From an uncultured Eubacteriales bacterium (GTDB lineage Bacteria; Bacillota; Clostridia; Christensenellales; DTU072), in NCBI GenBank assembly GCA_949292905.1, contig CASFAV010000012.1, positions 1-64,000 of the forward strand: 64,000 bases of DNA. Reading direction: 5' to 3'. Position 1 is the stretch's first letter; each line of letters opens with the position of its first letter. The position numbers were made by a program, and so were the translations under genes. Below are positions 25,319 through 33,519 of the stretch, in pieces. Under the pieces are notes generated by a model that was not told the DNA's origin, did not search any database, and saw only the letters and a list, made by a program, of their open reading frames with translations.

Positions 25319-26025
25319 GGTTTCCTCCTTATTACGGAATATTCGCCCGCTTTGAGCAAAGCGGCGAGATCCTTTTCGTTTAACGGTTTCCTGTCGAATA
25401 AAGTCGCCGCGCCTATATCGTGCGGCTTATGGAAATCGCTCCCCGCGACGACTTTTAAGTTTTGGGTCCTCGCTTTGAGCGCGGCGAGAAAATTGAAATT
25501 CGCGTGTCGCGGATTGGCGTTGTAAATTTCTATCCCGTCGAGATATTTTCTTTTCAGTCTTTTTGTGCGCTCTCTGAAAGGGTGCGCCTGATAAAGCAAC
25601 CAGCCGTTTTCGTTTGCCATGCCGCGCAGTCCCTCGTAATCCGTTTCCGTGATACGCACCGCGTTGGCGGCGAATTCGTCGGGCGTTATACCGTATACGA
25701 GTATCTCCGCGCAGTCGAAATTGGTCTTGAGATGGTAATCGTCCTTTCCTATCGCCACTTCGACTCCGAAAAACACGTCGGGACCTCCGTTTGCCTCTTT
25801 GTAAGCCTTCAACTCTTCGAAAGCCCTGAAAAAATGGGCGAGCTTTTCTTTTTCCGTATTTCCTTCGAGGTATTCCTCGTAAATATACCGGTTGAAATGA
25901 TTGGTACACACTATGCCGTCATAGCCCGCTTCCGAATACAACGCCATGATGTCGGCGGGCGTGGTATGCCCGCAACGACTGTTGCCGAGCGTATGCAGAT
26001 GCATTTCCGTAACGTATTTGTCCAC
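25315..26025 (-). CDS. PHP-domain phosphoesterase
   Basis: A 236-residue cytoplasmic protein of the polymerase-and-histidinol-phosphatase fold. Metal-binding motifs are MHLHTLGNSRCGHT near the N-terminus, CTNHFNR, GVEVAIG, YQAHPFR and GSDFHKPHDIG at the end, a full set for a trinuclear metal site. The family includes nucleotide and oligonucleotide phosphoesterases and histidinol phosphatases. GTG start with a GGGGAG site. It heads the pgsA-comEC operon and has its own promoter. Confidence 0.88.
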   Translation of the reverse strand: MDKYVTEMHLHTLGNSRCGHTTPADIMALYSEAGYDGIVCTNHFNRYIYEEYLEGNTEKEKLAHFFRAFEELKAYKEANGGPDVFFGVEVAIGKDDYHLKTNFDCAEILVYGITPDEFAANAVRITETDYEGLRGMANENGWLLYQAHPFRERTKRLKRKYLDGIEIYNANPRHANFNFLAALKARTQNLKVVAGSDFHKPHDIGAATLFDRKPLNEKDLAALLKAGEYSVIRRKP

Positions 26026-26066
26026 TTAACTCCCCTCTGGCGGAGAACGCGTCTCCGCGTAGCTAC

Positions 26067-26095
26067 ACTATATCACACGACGCTACGATTTTCAA
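26067..26095 (-). promoter_or_regulatory. Promoter of the PHP-pgsA-comEC operon
   Basis: On the minus strand TTGAAA (26090-26095), 17 bases, TATAGT (26067-26072). The leader contains a 7-bp hairpin, GCGGAGA/TCTCCGC (26040-26058), just upstream of the ribosome-binding site. Confidence 0.7.
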
Positions 26096-26122
26096 TCGGA
26101 TACGCGCCCTCTCGCGCGCGGG

Positions 26123-26788
26123 TTACCGCGCGCCGTTCAGTACGAAATCCGCTATCTCCGCGGGCGACGCCGCAAGCGCGTCCGCCCCCGCGGAAACAAG
26201 TTCATCTCTGCTGCCGAAACCGTAAAGCACGCCTATCGAAGCCACGCCTGCTTCTCGCGCGCCCGTAATATCGTACTCCCTGTCGCCTGCCATGAGCGTT
26301 TTCGCGGGCTCCTTCTCGCCGAGTAATTCCATCGCGTGCAGGATTATGTCGCGCTTGCCGCAGCGCTTTTCGTCGGGATTCCCTCCTGACACGCAACCGA
26401 AATATTCGCTAAGCCCGAAATGCTCTATCACTTCTCTCGCGGTGGTCTCCGGTTTCGCCGTGGCGACTCCGAGCTTCACGCCCGCGTCGTGCATCCTGCG
26501 AAGAGACTCCGCGATCCCGTCGTAAAGCACGGAATCGAATTTCCCTCCGCGTTCGTTGTAGTTGAGCCTGTAAAGCTCCAATCCCTTCTGCGCCTGCTCG
26601 TCGCTCATAGAGAAGAATTCTTTGAACGACCATATCAGCGGAGGTCCTATGAATTTATATAAAATGCTATCGTCGTAATCTGTCACGCCGAGTTCGTTGA
26701 GCGCAAACCTTACCGACGCCGTAATGCCGGGCGCCGAATCGGTAAGCGTACCGTCGAGATCGAAAAGCACCGTCCTGAATGCGGGCAT
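26123..26788 (-). CDS. HAD-family hydrolase, phosphoglycolate-phosphatase-like
   Basis: A 221-residue haloacid-dehalogenase phosphatase. Motif I FDLDGTLTDS (residues 9-18) holds the nucleophile Asp and the acid/base Asp. Motif II is GVATAKPETTA, with the Lys further on. Motif III/IV is MAGDREYDITGA. A helical C1 cap lies at about 20-85. The resemblance is to Gph/PgmB-like enzymes acting on small phosphorylated metabolites; the substrate cannot be told. It is the second gene of a two-gene unit, one base after the ThpR stop, with an AAGGAG site. Confidence 0.88.
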   Translation of the reverse strand: MPAFRTVLFDLDGTLTDSAPGITASVRFALNELGVTDYDDSILYKFIGPPLIWSFKEFFSMSDEQAQKGLELYRLNYNERGGKFDSVLYDGIAESLRRMHDAGVKLGVATAKPETTAREVIEHFGLSEYFGCVSGGNPDEKRCGKRDIILHAMELLGEKEPAKTLMAGDREYDITGAREAGVASIGVLYGFGSRDELVSAGADALAASPAEIADFVLNGAR

Positions 26789-26789
26789 A

Positions 26790-27326
26790 TCAATGTAACT
26801 CCTTTATTTCCACAGGCGAATATATAAGTCGTCCGTCTATCCTGTCCGAACGCATAAGCGCGATAGCGGATACTTTGAACCCGATTTCGGGAGCCTGGAT
26901 TTCCTTATTCGATTTACGTATCACGTCTCTGGCGAGAGTGACGTGCGGTCGGAATCCGCGCGCTTCGAGCTCGAAGCCGCGCGCCGTAAGCTCCGCTTGA
27001 GTGCGAGCGTAAAGCGCTTCGAGCGCGGCGCTCCTGCGTACCCCGTACCAATATGTATCGCCGCGCGTGCGGGAGAATTTACCCACGCCGGCAAGCGTGA
27101 GCGCGAAGGCGTCCGCTTCCACGGCGCGAAGGGCTTCCGCGGCTCTCTCCGACCGCTCCGTTTCGCCTATGAACGCAAGCGTAACGTGGTAATTGTCGGG
27201 CACGACGAAATTTCCCCTTACCGAATCTGCGCGCAGTTCTCGCGCCGCGCAAGCGAGCGCTCCGACTGCGGCTTCGTCAGGCAACACCGCCGCGAATAAC
27301 CTCAACTTACCCTTCTCCATACGCAT
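26790..27326 (-). CDS. thpR: RNA 2',3'-cyclic phosphodiesterase (2H family, ThpR/LigT)
   Basis: A protein of about 178 residues with the two histidine motifs of the 2H phosphoesterase superfamily: HVTLAFIG (near 47) and HVTLARD (near 130). ThpR opens 2',3'-cyclic phosphate RNA ends. The N-terminal LRLFAAVLPDE is typical. Two ATG codons are possible (27326 and 27320). Neither has a ribosome-binding site, and A/T-rich -10-like hexamers stand immediately upstream, so this may be another leaderless or near-leaderless gene. It is followed directly by the HAD hydrolase. Confidence 0.88.
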   Translation of the reverse strand: MRMEKGKLRLFAAVLPDEAAVGALACAARELRADSVRGNFVVPDNYHVTLAFIGETERSERAAEALRAVEADAFALTLAGVGKFSRTRGDTYWYGVRRSAALEALYARTQAELTARGFELEARGFRPHVTLARDVIRKSNKEIQAPEIGFKVSAIALMRSDRIDGRLIYSPVEIKELH

Positions 27327-27424
27327 ATATTATCACGCGGAGCGCGAGCGCACAACGAAAAAAAGCCCTTTTCGCCCACGAATTTATCGGAGAAAAAATT
27401 TTTTGAAAAATTTTGCGCAAACTC

Positions 27425-27452
27425 TTGACAAACGCGGATAAAGTGGTATCAT
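27425..27452 (+). promoter_or_regulatory. Promoter of hsp20
   Basis: TTGACA (27425-27430), 16 bases, TATCAT (27447-27452). Start of transcription would be near 27459, inside the CIRCE-like element. Confidence 0.75.
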
Positions 27453-27453
27453 A

Positions 27454-27480
27454 TTAGCAGAGTGATAGCGAGAGTGCTAA
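27454..27480 (+). promoter_or_regulatory. CIRCE-like operator (HrcA site)
   Basis: TTAGCAGAG, nine bases, GAGTGCTAA. The right arm is a perfect CIRCE half-site; the left arm matches six of nine positions (consensus TTAGCACTC). Spacing is exactly nine. It covers the transcription start of hsp20, so repression by HrcA at normal temperature is likely. Confidence 0.8.
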
Positions 27481-27542
27481 CAATCTACAAGCGCGATTGC
27501 CAATTCCCGCGCCACCCAATACTTAATAAGGAGATAACGAAT

Positions 27543-27965
27543 ATGAAAAATCTTATAAGAAACAACGACCGTAATTACCTCGGAGATTTCTTCTCCGATT
27601 CCTTCGACAGCTTTTTCCGTCCCCTGTTCTTCGACGAGAAGCTCGACATAATGAAAACGGATATTTCCGAGGACGAGAATAGCTATTCTCTCGAGATAGA
27701 ACTTCCGGGATACGCGAAGTCCGACATCAACGTGGACTACGAAAAAGGTTATCTGACCGTGCGCGCCGAAAAATCCGAAAAGGAAGGCGAAGCCAAACCC
27801 AACTACATCCGTAAGGAGAGGAGCGTAAGCTGTCAGCGCAGCTTCTACGTAGGCGAAATAGACGAGGAGAGCATATCCGCCAAGTACGATAACGGCGTGC
27901 TTACCGTAACGGTACCGAAGCAGGATAAGAAACAGCCCGTTAAAAAAGGCATCAACATCGACTGA
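27543..27965 (+). CDS. Hsp20 family small heat-shock protein
   Basis: A 140-residue small heat-shock protein. It is an ATP-independent holdase that binds unfolding proteins. The alpha-crystallin domain covers about residues 35-130, with the ELPGYAKSDINVDY strand region and the conserved GVLTVTVPK near the end; the C-terminal tail has a short Lys-rich end. The ATG at 27543 has an AAGGAG site 8 bases upstream; a reading frame extends upstream but would run through the CIRCE element. Single-gene unit, probably controlled by HrcA. Confidence 0.93.
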   Translation: MKNLIRNNDRNYLGDFFSDSFDSFFRPLFFDEKLDIMKTDISEDENSYSLEIELPGYAKSDINVDYEKGYLTVRAEKSEKEGEAKPNYIRKERSVSCQRSFYVGEIDEESISAKYDNGVLTVTVPKQDKKQPVKKGINID

Positions 27966-27995
27966 CGATCGCGATGGCATCCTTCACGCATAGAA

Positions 27996-28024
27996 GAAGC
28001 GCCGCCCTTCCGGGGCGGCGCTTC
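27996..28024. terminator. Strong stem-loop between hsp20 and convergent lipoprotein gene
   Basis: A perfect 12-bp GC-rich stem (27996-28007 with 28013-28024) with a 5-base loop. There is only a short T stretch, but it sits between two convergent genes. Confidence 0.7.
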
Positions 28025-28045
28025 TCTGATGTGCCCTTATTCGGT

Positions 28046-29641
28046 TCATGAACGTAAAGGCATTGCGCCCACCCCTACCGTCACGATATTGAATTTATAT
28101 CCTGCCGCAACGGTAAGAATGAAATAATTGTCGTTGACGCCCGACATGAGCGAGAGTCCTTCTTTGTCCGCCTTACCGGATGCGACGGTCACGTTACCGT
28201 TGAATACGAGCGTGTCCACTTCCCTCACGTCGATATCTTCGGGCAAAGTTATCTTGAGTAAAACAGGTTCGCCGGTTTCGACGAATACGCCTTCGGAGGT
28301 CTCGAAAGCGACACTTCCCGGTAAATACTCCACGGAATAATTACCGTATCCGTTGGAATTGAGGGATACGTGCGACTTGACGGCGAGCCCCGCTTTGACC
28401 AGCGCGGAACGGAAATCGTATTCCTCGCCTTCGTAAATCGTTTTCACGGAGAGTCTGTATTCGGTGAAGCGTTCGTAAGGATCCTCTCCGTATTCGTAGG
28501 GTCTGGAAAGCTTTACCGTGTACGTCGCGCCCTCTTTTACCGCCGGCGCCTCCTCGCCGTTGATATAGAATTTTGCGGACGAATACAGAGCGTCGTAAAT
28601 AGCGTTCTCACCCTCTTTGAGACAAACGATGCGTATCAGAGATGATTCGCCGCCAGCTTCCGCAGCTTTCAATTCGCCGCCGTAAGCCGTCTCGTACGAG
28701 AAATACGCGTCGCCCGCTTCGCGGACGTCGGTATATACTTTATTGTCGATATTGAAGCCGAGCAGATCCTCTTTGCCTTCCTCTACCGCGAAATTGCTCT
28801 CCCTGAAAAGATACGAACCCGCGTAGGAACGCACGTCGATAGAATACACCACGGAGCCCGTCTCGCTTACGGTGACGCCGTTCACGTTGGACTTGTCGAA
28901 GCCGTACGGATAAGGCTCGTCGGCGTCGTTGACCACCGTCATCACGCCGCCGCCGGAAAATACGTAATTGTATTCGGGCACGGAGCGCACCGTAAATTCT
29001 ATCCGTTCGCCCCATTCCACCGCGGGCGCCGTATATATCTTGCCGAATTCTCCGCGCTCGGCGTCTACGTTTGTGGTACTGCGGAAAAGCTCGCGGAATT
29101 CGCCGAGCGTGAATACGTCGTCGGCTGCCTCGATACCGAAAAGTCCGGCGTCGAACTCGACTTCGTAGCGCGAATACGCGGATTCGGGCAACGCTTCGGA
29201 TGCGCTCTCGTATCCGAGTTTTACGTCTGACGTCACTTTAACGGGCGCGCCTATGAACTCCACTTCTATATCTATGGCGCCGGGCGCTATCAGATTGTTG
29301 ACTTGATAGATGACGTTCTTTTCTATCCTGTACAAGTCGATGTCGCGCGGAGTGCCGCAGACGTTCAGCTTCATTTCTCCGGGCTCGTACCCCTCCGCGA
29401 GAACCAGTCGCATCGTGTAATTTTTGTTGCGTTCCACGTAAATCGCGGCGTTTCCTTCCTTGTCGGTACCGCTGCTGTAAGGGATAACTTCTATGCTCAG
29501 CACGCCTTCGGGCAACTCGACCGGTAAATACACGCGCGCGTTGTCCCGACCGTTTGAGCCGGGTTCGCAACCGCTTGCGAGAGCTGTCGCCGCAACGAGC
29601 GTCAATGCTATCAGGATAGTAAGGATGATTTTCTTTTTCAT
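28046..29641 (-). CDS. Large secreted lipoprotein of unknown function
   Basis: A 531-residue protein. Its signal peptide ends in a lipobox-like ALASGC (Cys 25), so it is probably a lipoprotein. The mature part is rich in beta-strand-like segments, with Tyr/Val/Glu repeats and phrases such as EYNYVFSGGG and NYTMRLVLAEGYEPG that resemble Ig-like or InlB-type surface modules. No catalytic motif is visible. Start at 29641 with a GGTGAG-type site; an ATG three codons upstream is less well placed. It has no partner gene on its strand. Confidence 0.75.
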   Translation of the reverse strand: MKKKIILTILIALTLVAATALASGCEPGSNGRDNARVYLPVELPEGVLSIEVIPYSSGTDKEGNAAIYVERNKNYTMRLVLAEGYEPGEMKLNVCGTPRDIDLYRIEKNVIYQVNNLIAPGAIDIEVEFIGAPVKVTSDVKLGYESASEALPESAYSRYEVEFDAGLFGIEAADDVFTLGEFRELFRSTTNVDAERGEFGKIYTAPAVEWGERIEFTVRSVPEYNYVFSGGGVMTVVNDADEPYPYGFDKSNVNGVTVSETGSVVYSIDVRSYAGSYLFRESNFAVEEGKEDLLGFNIDNKVYTDVREAGDAYFSYETAYGGELKAAEAGGESSLIRIVCLKEGENAIYDALYSSAKFYINGEEAPAVKEGATYTVKLSRPYEYGEDPYERFTEYRLSVKTIYEGEEYDFRSALVKAGLAVKSHVSLNSNGYGNYSVEYLPGSVAFETSEGVFVETGEPVLLKITLPEDIDVREVDTLVFNGNVTVASGKADKEGLSLMSGVNDNYFILTVAAGYKFNIVTVGVGAMPLRS

Positions 29642-29787
29642 CGATCTCACCGCCTTTTACGAATATTATCATTATACCATACCGAAGCCCTTTTGAACGC
29701 TTAATTTACCGACAAATTTCGCGCGTCGCATAAGCCTCGCCGCGATATGTAACATTTCCGTATAAATGCGCAAATTCACGCTACAGG

Positions 29788-29817
29788 TTGCGCAAAGCGT
29801 TGCAAATGTATTAGAAT
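29788..29817 (+). promoter_or_regulatory. Leaderless promoter of the 29824 hydrolase
   Basis: TTGCGC (29788-29793), 18 bases, TAGAAT (29812-29817), six bases, ATG at 29824. The predicted first base is the A of the ATG. No ribosome-binding site. Confidence 0.6.
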
Positions 29818-29823
29818 ATATTT

Positions 29824-30585
29824 ATGAAGAAACGTTTACGCGCCGCAACGGCGGCAATTCTTGCGGTAATAACCGTCGCGGTGCTCGCCGTCGCGATCTC
29901 CTTTTCCTTACGCGAGGCGCCTGCCCCCGAGGAAGCGACAATAAACTACGGGGACTTGAATTCCAATTCGCTTAACGTAGTCGAAACTCAAAAGGACGGC
30001 TACCTCGTCTACGCTCCCGAAGGCGACGTCGAATGGGTGTTGCTTTTCTATGTAGGAACTGCGATGCCTGCCGACAACTACGACGCGGTGATGAACGCTT
30101 TGGCTTCGCGAGGCATAGCCGTGATAGTGTCGGAAAACCCGTTCGCCGATCTTCTTTACGAGGATACGGAAAAGGCGTTCGACGAATATCCCGACGCAAA
30201 ATATTTTGTCGGCGGGCATTCGCAAGGCGGAGGAGCGGCCATCCGTCGCACCGCCGAGAACCCGGACAGAGTCAAAGGAACGATACTGTATTCTCCGATG
30301 ATAGTAAACGACGCCACTCTTGCCGACAAGGACGTCCCCGCGATATATTTCGAAGCCGAAAACGACCGCGTGCTCACCGCGGACTACAAGGCGGAAGCGG
30401 CGTCGAGAATGAATGAGGACTGCGAATTCGTCTTCCTCGAAGGAGCCAATCATATGTGTTACGGTTCGACGGGCTTCGCCGCTTTCGACGGCGAAAATAC
30501 ACGTCCGCTCACAGAAATAAGGGACGAAGTAATCGCTAAAACGCTTGCGTTCGCGCAAAGAGTGATAAACGGATACGGCGAATGA
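29824..30585 (+). CDS. Secreted or membrane-anchored alpha/beta hydrolase
   Basis: A 253-residue hydrolase with an N-terminal hydrophobic segment (about residues 8-28), which may be an anchor or a signal peptide; there is no lipobox Cys. The nucleophile elbow is GGHSQGG (about 138-144), with a probable acid in AENDRVL and His in GANHMCYG. The fold resembles the DUF/chlorophyllase-like (PF12695) hydrolases, with unknown substrate. The ATG lies six bases after a -10 box, with no ribosome-binding site. The MscS gene follows 81 bases later with its own site. Confidence 0.82.
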   Translation: MKKRLRAATAAILAVITVAVLAVAISFSLREAPAPEEATINYGDLNSNSLNVVETQKDGYLVYAPEGDVEWVLLFYVGTAMPADNYDAVMNALASRGIAVIVSENPFADLLYEDTEKAFDEYPDAKYFVGGHSQGGGAAIRRTAENPDRVKGTILYSPMIVNDATLADKDVPAIYFEAENDRVLTADYKAEAASRMNEDCEFVFLEGANHMCYGSTGFAAFDGENTRPLTEIRDEVIAKTLAFAQRVINGYGE

Positions 30586-30666
30586 CTCCAAACGGTTGCT
30601 TTCATCGGCAACGGATAGTAAAATTGATTTGCCGCAAGATAGCTATAGGCGGCAACGGAGAAATAT

Positions 30667-31485
30667 ATGGATACTTTCATCAATAACGTCAAAACCTTTT
30701 TCACCAACGCGGGGCTCAACATAGTGCTCGGCATAATCGTAATCATAGTGGGACTGCTGATATGTAAAGTGGTCAAGATCGTTATGCGTAGAGCCTTCCG
30801 CCGCTCGAAGCGCGACGAAGCGATGTCGCATTTCATCATATCGCTCACCGACATAATACTCAAGATCATCGTTCTCATCTGCGCGCTCGCCACGATGGGT
30901 ATAAACACGGCGTCGATCATCACCGTGCTCGGCACCTGCGGCGTGGCTATCGGTCTCGCTCTCAAGGACAGCCTCGGCAATCTCGCCAGCGGCGTCCTCA
31001 TCATCTACAACAAGCCCTTCAAAAAAGGCGATTATATAGAAACCCCCGACGTAGCGGGCAAGGTAAATACGATAAACCTTTTCAACACCGTACTGTTGAC
31101 ATCGGACAATAAGGAGATAGTGATCCCCAACGGTACTCTCGCGGGAGAACATATCATCAATTACAGCACGACGGGCACGCGACGCGTGGAGCTCAAATTC
31201 GGCATCTCCTACGACAACGACTACAAACAGGCTCAACAAATAATCCTCGGTCTCTGCAACTCCCATAAATCGGTACTGAAAGATCCCGCGCCGATGTGCA
31301 GACTTATGGAGCACGGCGACAGCGCGCTAGTACTGGTGACGAGAGTGTGGACTCTCACGGACAATTACTGGGACGTATATTTCGATCTTACCGAACAGGT
31401 CAAGGACGCTTTCGACGAAGCGGGCATCGGCATCCCCTATCCTCAGATGGACGTGCATATCCGCGACACGGCCGAAAAGCAATAG
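30667..31485 (+). CDS. Small-conductance mechanosensitive channel (MscS family)
   Basis: A 272-residue channel protein that vents solutes on osmotic downshock. Two or three membrane helices occupy about residues 15-105; the pore-lining helix carries the Gly/Ala-rich stretch GTCGVAIGLALKDSLGNLASG, interrupted here for brevity of quotation. The beta domain (KKGDYIETPDVAGKV) and the C-terminal alpha/beta vestibule follow. The length equals that of E. coli MscS. A GGAG site precedes the ATG. Confidence 0.93.
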   Translation: MDTFINNVKTFFTNAGLNIVLGIIVIIVGLLICKVVKIVMRRAFRRSKRDEAMSHFIISLTDIILKIIVLICALATMGINTASIITVLGTCGVAIGLALKDSLGNLASGVLIIYNKPFKKGDYIETPDVAGKVNTINLFNTVLLTSDNKEIVIPNGTLAGEHIINYSTTGTRRVELKFGISYDNDYKQAQQIILGLCNSHKSVLKDPAPMCRLMEHGDSALVLVTRVWTLTDNYWDVYFDLTEQVKDAFDEAGIGIPYPQMDVHIRDTAEKQ

Positions 31486-31503
31486 TCCGTTTAAGAAAAC
31501 ACG

Positions 31504-31533
31504 AAAAAGGGATACGACGGTATCCCTTTTTTT
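31504..31533. terminator. Bidirectional terminator after mscS
   Basis: Stem GGGATAC/GTATCCC with flanking A and T tracts (31504-31533), between the convergent mscS and esterase genes. Confidence 0.85.
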
Positions 31534-31563
31534 ATAAACGTCGCTCCGTAAGATAAGCTACGG

Positions 31564-32475
31564 TTATGCTTTTGAGATAAACTCAGCTATATGACTCCAC
31601 GCCTCGCGGCTTTCCCTGAGACGGGGCGCGAAATAAAGGAAGTCGTGGAACATACCGCGGTATTTTCTCTGCGTGGCTTTGACGCCCGCGGCGAGCGCTC
31701 TTCCGTATATCATATCGGAGTCAGACTCGCACATCTCTATGTCGCCGCACATAATGAGCATCGGCGGAAAACCTTTGTAATCGCCGAAAGCGGGCGAAAG
31801 ATAAGGATCGTCGAGCGGCGTATCCCCGCAATACGGACTTATCCTTCTCAGGCGCGCGCCGCGCTTATCGTAACTTTGCCAGAAAGGAAGCGCGTACATC
31901 GGATCGGCGTGGGCGTTCTTTCGGTAGGAGTCGCCCTGCGACGACATATCGCCCTGAACGCATACCGATATGATAGCCGAAGGCAGTTCCTTACCTTCGT
32001 CGCGGAGTTTCAAGCACATCGCGAGCGCTAAATTCGCGCCCATGCTGTCCCCTGTCAAAATCATCTTTTTCGCCTCGTATCCCGCTTTAAGCATACCTTC
32101 GTAAGCGGCAACGCACTCGTTGAGTATTTCGGGATGCACCTTCCTGAGCCCCGCCTCGTAATCCACGCTCAAGACTTTAAGTCCGCTTATACGGGCGTAA
32201 CGCTCGCTTATTTTCCGATACATTGCGGTCATGCCGCCCACCGCTCCGCCGCCGTGGATATGCAGTATCGTCTTTTCGCCGCGTAGCTCCGAAGGCGTAA
32301 GTTCTTCTACCTTCACGCCGTTATATTCTCGCACTTCGTACATGAACCCTTTCGGCACGCGGTAAGGCGCGTAAACGTATTTTACGTTACGCGAAAGCGA
32401 ACGCTGATTCAATCTGTAAGGAAAGGTGACGAGCCGTAGCACGACCTTGACCGCACCCGCCGCGAACGAAGTCAT
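31564..32475 (-). CDS. Alpha/beta hydrolase, hormone-sensitive-lipase family esterase
   Basis: A 303-residue esterase with HGGGA (74-78) in the oxyanion loop and GDSMG (142-146) as nucleophile elbow; the final third has DIEMCESDS (acid) and MFHDFLYF (His). It overlaps the stop of the kinase-like gene at 32472 as ATGA, so the two are translated together. In this class the usual YRLAPE segment is changed to YEAGLRKVHPE. The substrate is unknown; a phosphorylated or acylated small molecule handled by the partner kinase is possible. Confidence 0.85.
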   Translation of the reverse strand: MTSFAAGAVKVVLRLVTFPYRLNQRSLSRNVKYVYAPYRVPKGFMYEVREYNGVKVEELTPSELRGEKTILHIHGGGAVGGMTAMYRKISERYARISGLKVLSVDYEAGLRKVHPEILNECVAAYEGMLKAGYEAKKMILTGDSMGANLALAMCLKLRDEGKELPSAIISVCVQGDMSSQGDSYRKNAHADPMYALPFWQSYDKRGARLRRISPYCGDTPLDDPYLSPAFGDYKGFPPMLIMCGDIEMCESDSDMIYGRALAAGVKATQRKYRGMFHDFLYFAPRLRESREAWSHIAEFISKA

Positions 32476-33428
32476 AATAGCTTGATCCTCCTTTCCATAT
32501 TCTTAACTAAAGGATTCATTATAAGCGGTATCAGTACCCCGGAACGCACGAAACAGAAAACTTCGTTCCACAACCCGTAGAAGGCGAGTTTATCCTCGGA
32601 ACGAGGGGAAGCGCCGTGAATCCCGAAATAAGTTTCCGCAAGACGGAAGCGTTTGCCGGTAAGATTGCGAAACTGGAAAAGATCGTATTCCCTGTCGGCG
32701 TACATGGAATTCAACGGGTCTATGAAGCCGCTCACGCGGTGCGCGGAGTCCACCATTATGTTCATTACGTTGAGGTCACCGTGTATAAGAACGGCTTGTT
32801 CGGGCTCGATGGAAAATATCTCGTCGTAAAGCGCCCACGCCGCGCGCATGGCGGAAATTATTTTCTTACCGAGTTCCCCTTCAGCATAAAGCTTTTCGGC
32901 CTCCTTGAGCACCGCTTCGGCGAATTCTCCGTAACACTCCCTCCAACTCGTGAATACCGGGTGCAGGGTGTCGCCGAATTTCGGCGAAGTACGGGAATGC
33001 AAGGAACTCAAACCTTCGATCACTTCGCCCGCGAATTCCGCCCTTTTCCTTTTCCCGCCGAAAAACAGCTTCAGATCGTAAAAAGCGGGTCTGCCCTCTA
33101 TCTTTTCCATGCAGTAAAAGTCTACGGGTATACCGCCGCATTTCTCCGAAGCGAATATGACCGACGGCATTTTTACGGTGCAATTTTCTTTGAGAAGCCG
33201 AAGATCGGAAACTTCTTTTTCGAGCATACCGCCCGCGCATAAAAATTTGAATATCTTTTCGTCGCCGTCAGCAAATCTCACTTCGACAGCTCTTCCGAAC
33301 GAGCCGCCGCCGATATATTTCGCCTCGACGGCTTCCGCGTCGGGACGGTATTTCTTCGCCGCGCGCAGGGCGTAGATAACGGCGTCTTGCGAGCTCACTT
33401 TTACGGGTATTATCCTTTCGACTTTCAT
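32472..33428 (-). CDS. Aminoglycoside-phosphotransferase-fold kinase
   Basis: A 318-residue small-molecule kinase of the APH/choline-kinase fold. The catalytic loop reads LIHGDLNVMN (catalytic Asp and Asn) and the metal-binding FIDPLN replaces the usual DxD/DFG. The N-lobe has the GGGSFGRAVEV glycine-rich loop and the lysine strand KIFKFL. No named resistance enzyme is recognised. The start at 33428 has a GGGAGG site nine bases upstream; a GTG two codons earlier is too close to it. First gene of an operon with the esterase; direct repeats behind its promoter suggest control by the AraC regulator next door. Confidence 0.82.
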   Translation of the reverse strand: MKVERIIPVKVSSQDAVIYALRAAKKYRPDAEAVEAKYIGGGSFGRAVEVRFADGDEKIFKFLCAGGMLEKEVSDLRLLKENCTVKMPSVIFASEKCGGIPVDFYCMEKIEGRPAFYDLKLFFGGKRKRAEFAGEVIEGLSSLHSRTSPKFGDTLHPVFTSWRECYGEFAEAVLKEAEKLYAEGELGKKIISAMRAAWALYDEIFSIEPEQAVLIHGDLNVMNIMVDSAHRVSGFIDPLNSMYADREYDLFQFRNLTGKRFRLAETYFGIHGASPRSEDKLAFYGLWNEVFCFVRSGVLIPLIMNPLVKNMERRIKLL

Positions 33429-33454
33429 ATTCACGACCTCCCGAAGTCAATCGG

Positions 33455-33460
33455 ATTATA
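33455..33460 (-). promoter_or_regulatory. -10 box of the kinase-esterase operon
   Basis: TATAAT on the minus strand, 27 bases before the start codon. No good -35 hexamer lies at the standard distance (33478-33483 reads TGGCGC), which fits an activator-dependent promoter. Confidence 0.6.
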
Positions 33461-33481
33461 CACCGAATCTCTGACGAGCGC

Positions 33482-33512
33482 CATATCCCGATAATATCTC
33501 ATCATATCCCGA
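33482..33512. promoter_or_regulatory. Direct repeats, probable AraC-family binding site
   Basis: The 10-mer CATATCCCGA occurs at 33482-33491 and 33503-33512. The period is exactly 21 bp, two helical turns, as is typical for AraC-family operators. The repeats abut the -35 position of the kinase promoter and lie immediately after the AraC-type regulator gene. Confidence 0.6.
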
Positions 33513-33519
33513 AACTACT

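Noticed and set aside
32472..33428. Named aminoglycoside-resistance gene
   Set aside because: The fold fits, but none of the specific motifs of known resistance enzymes are recognised, and the partner is an esterase under AraC-type control, which suggests metabolism.
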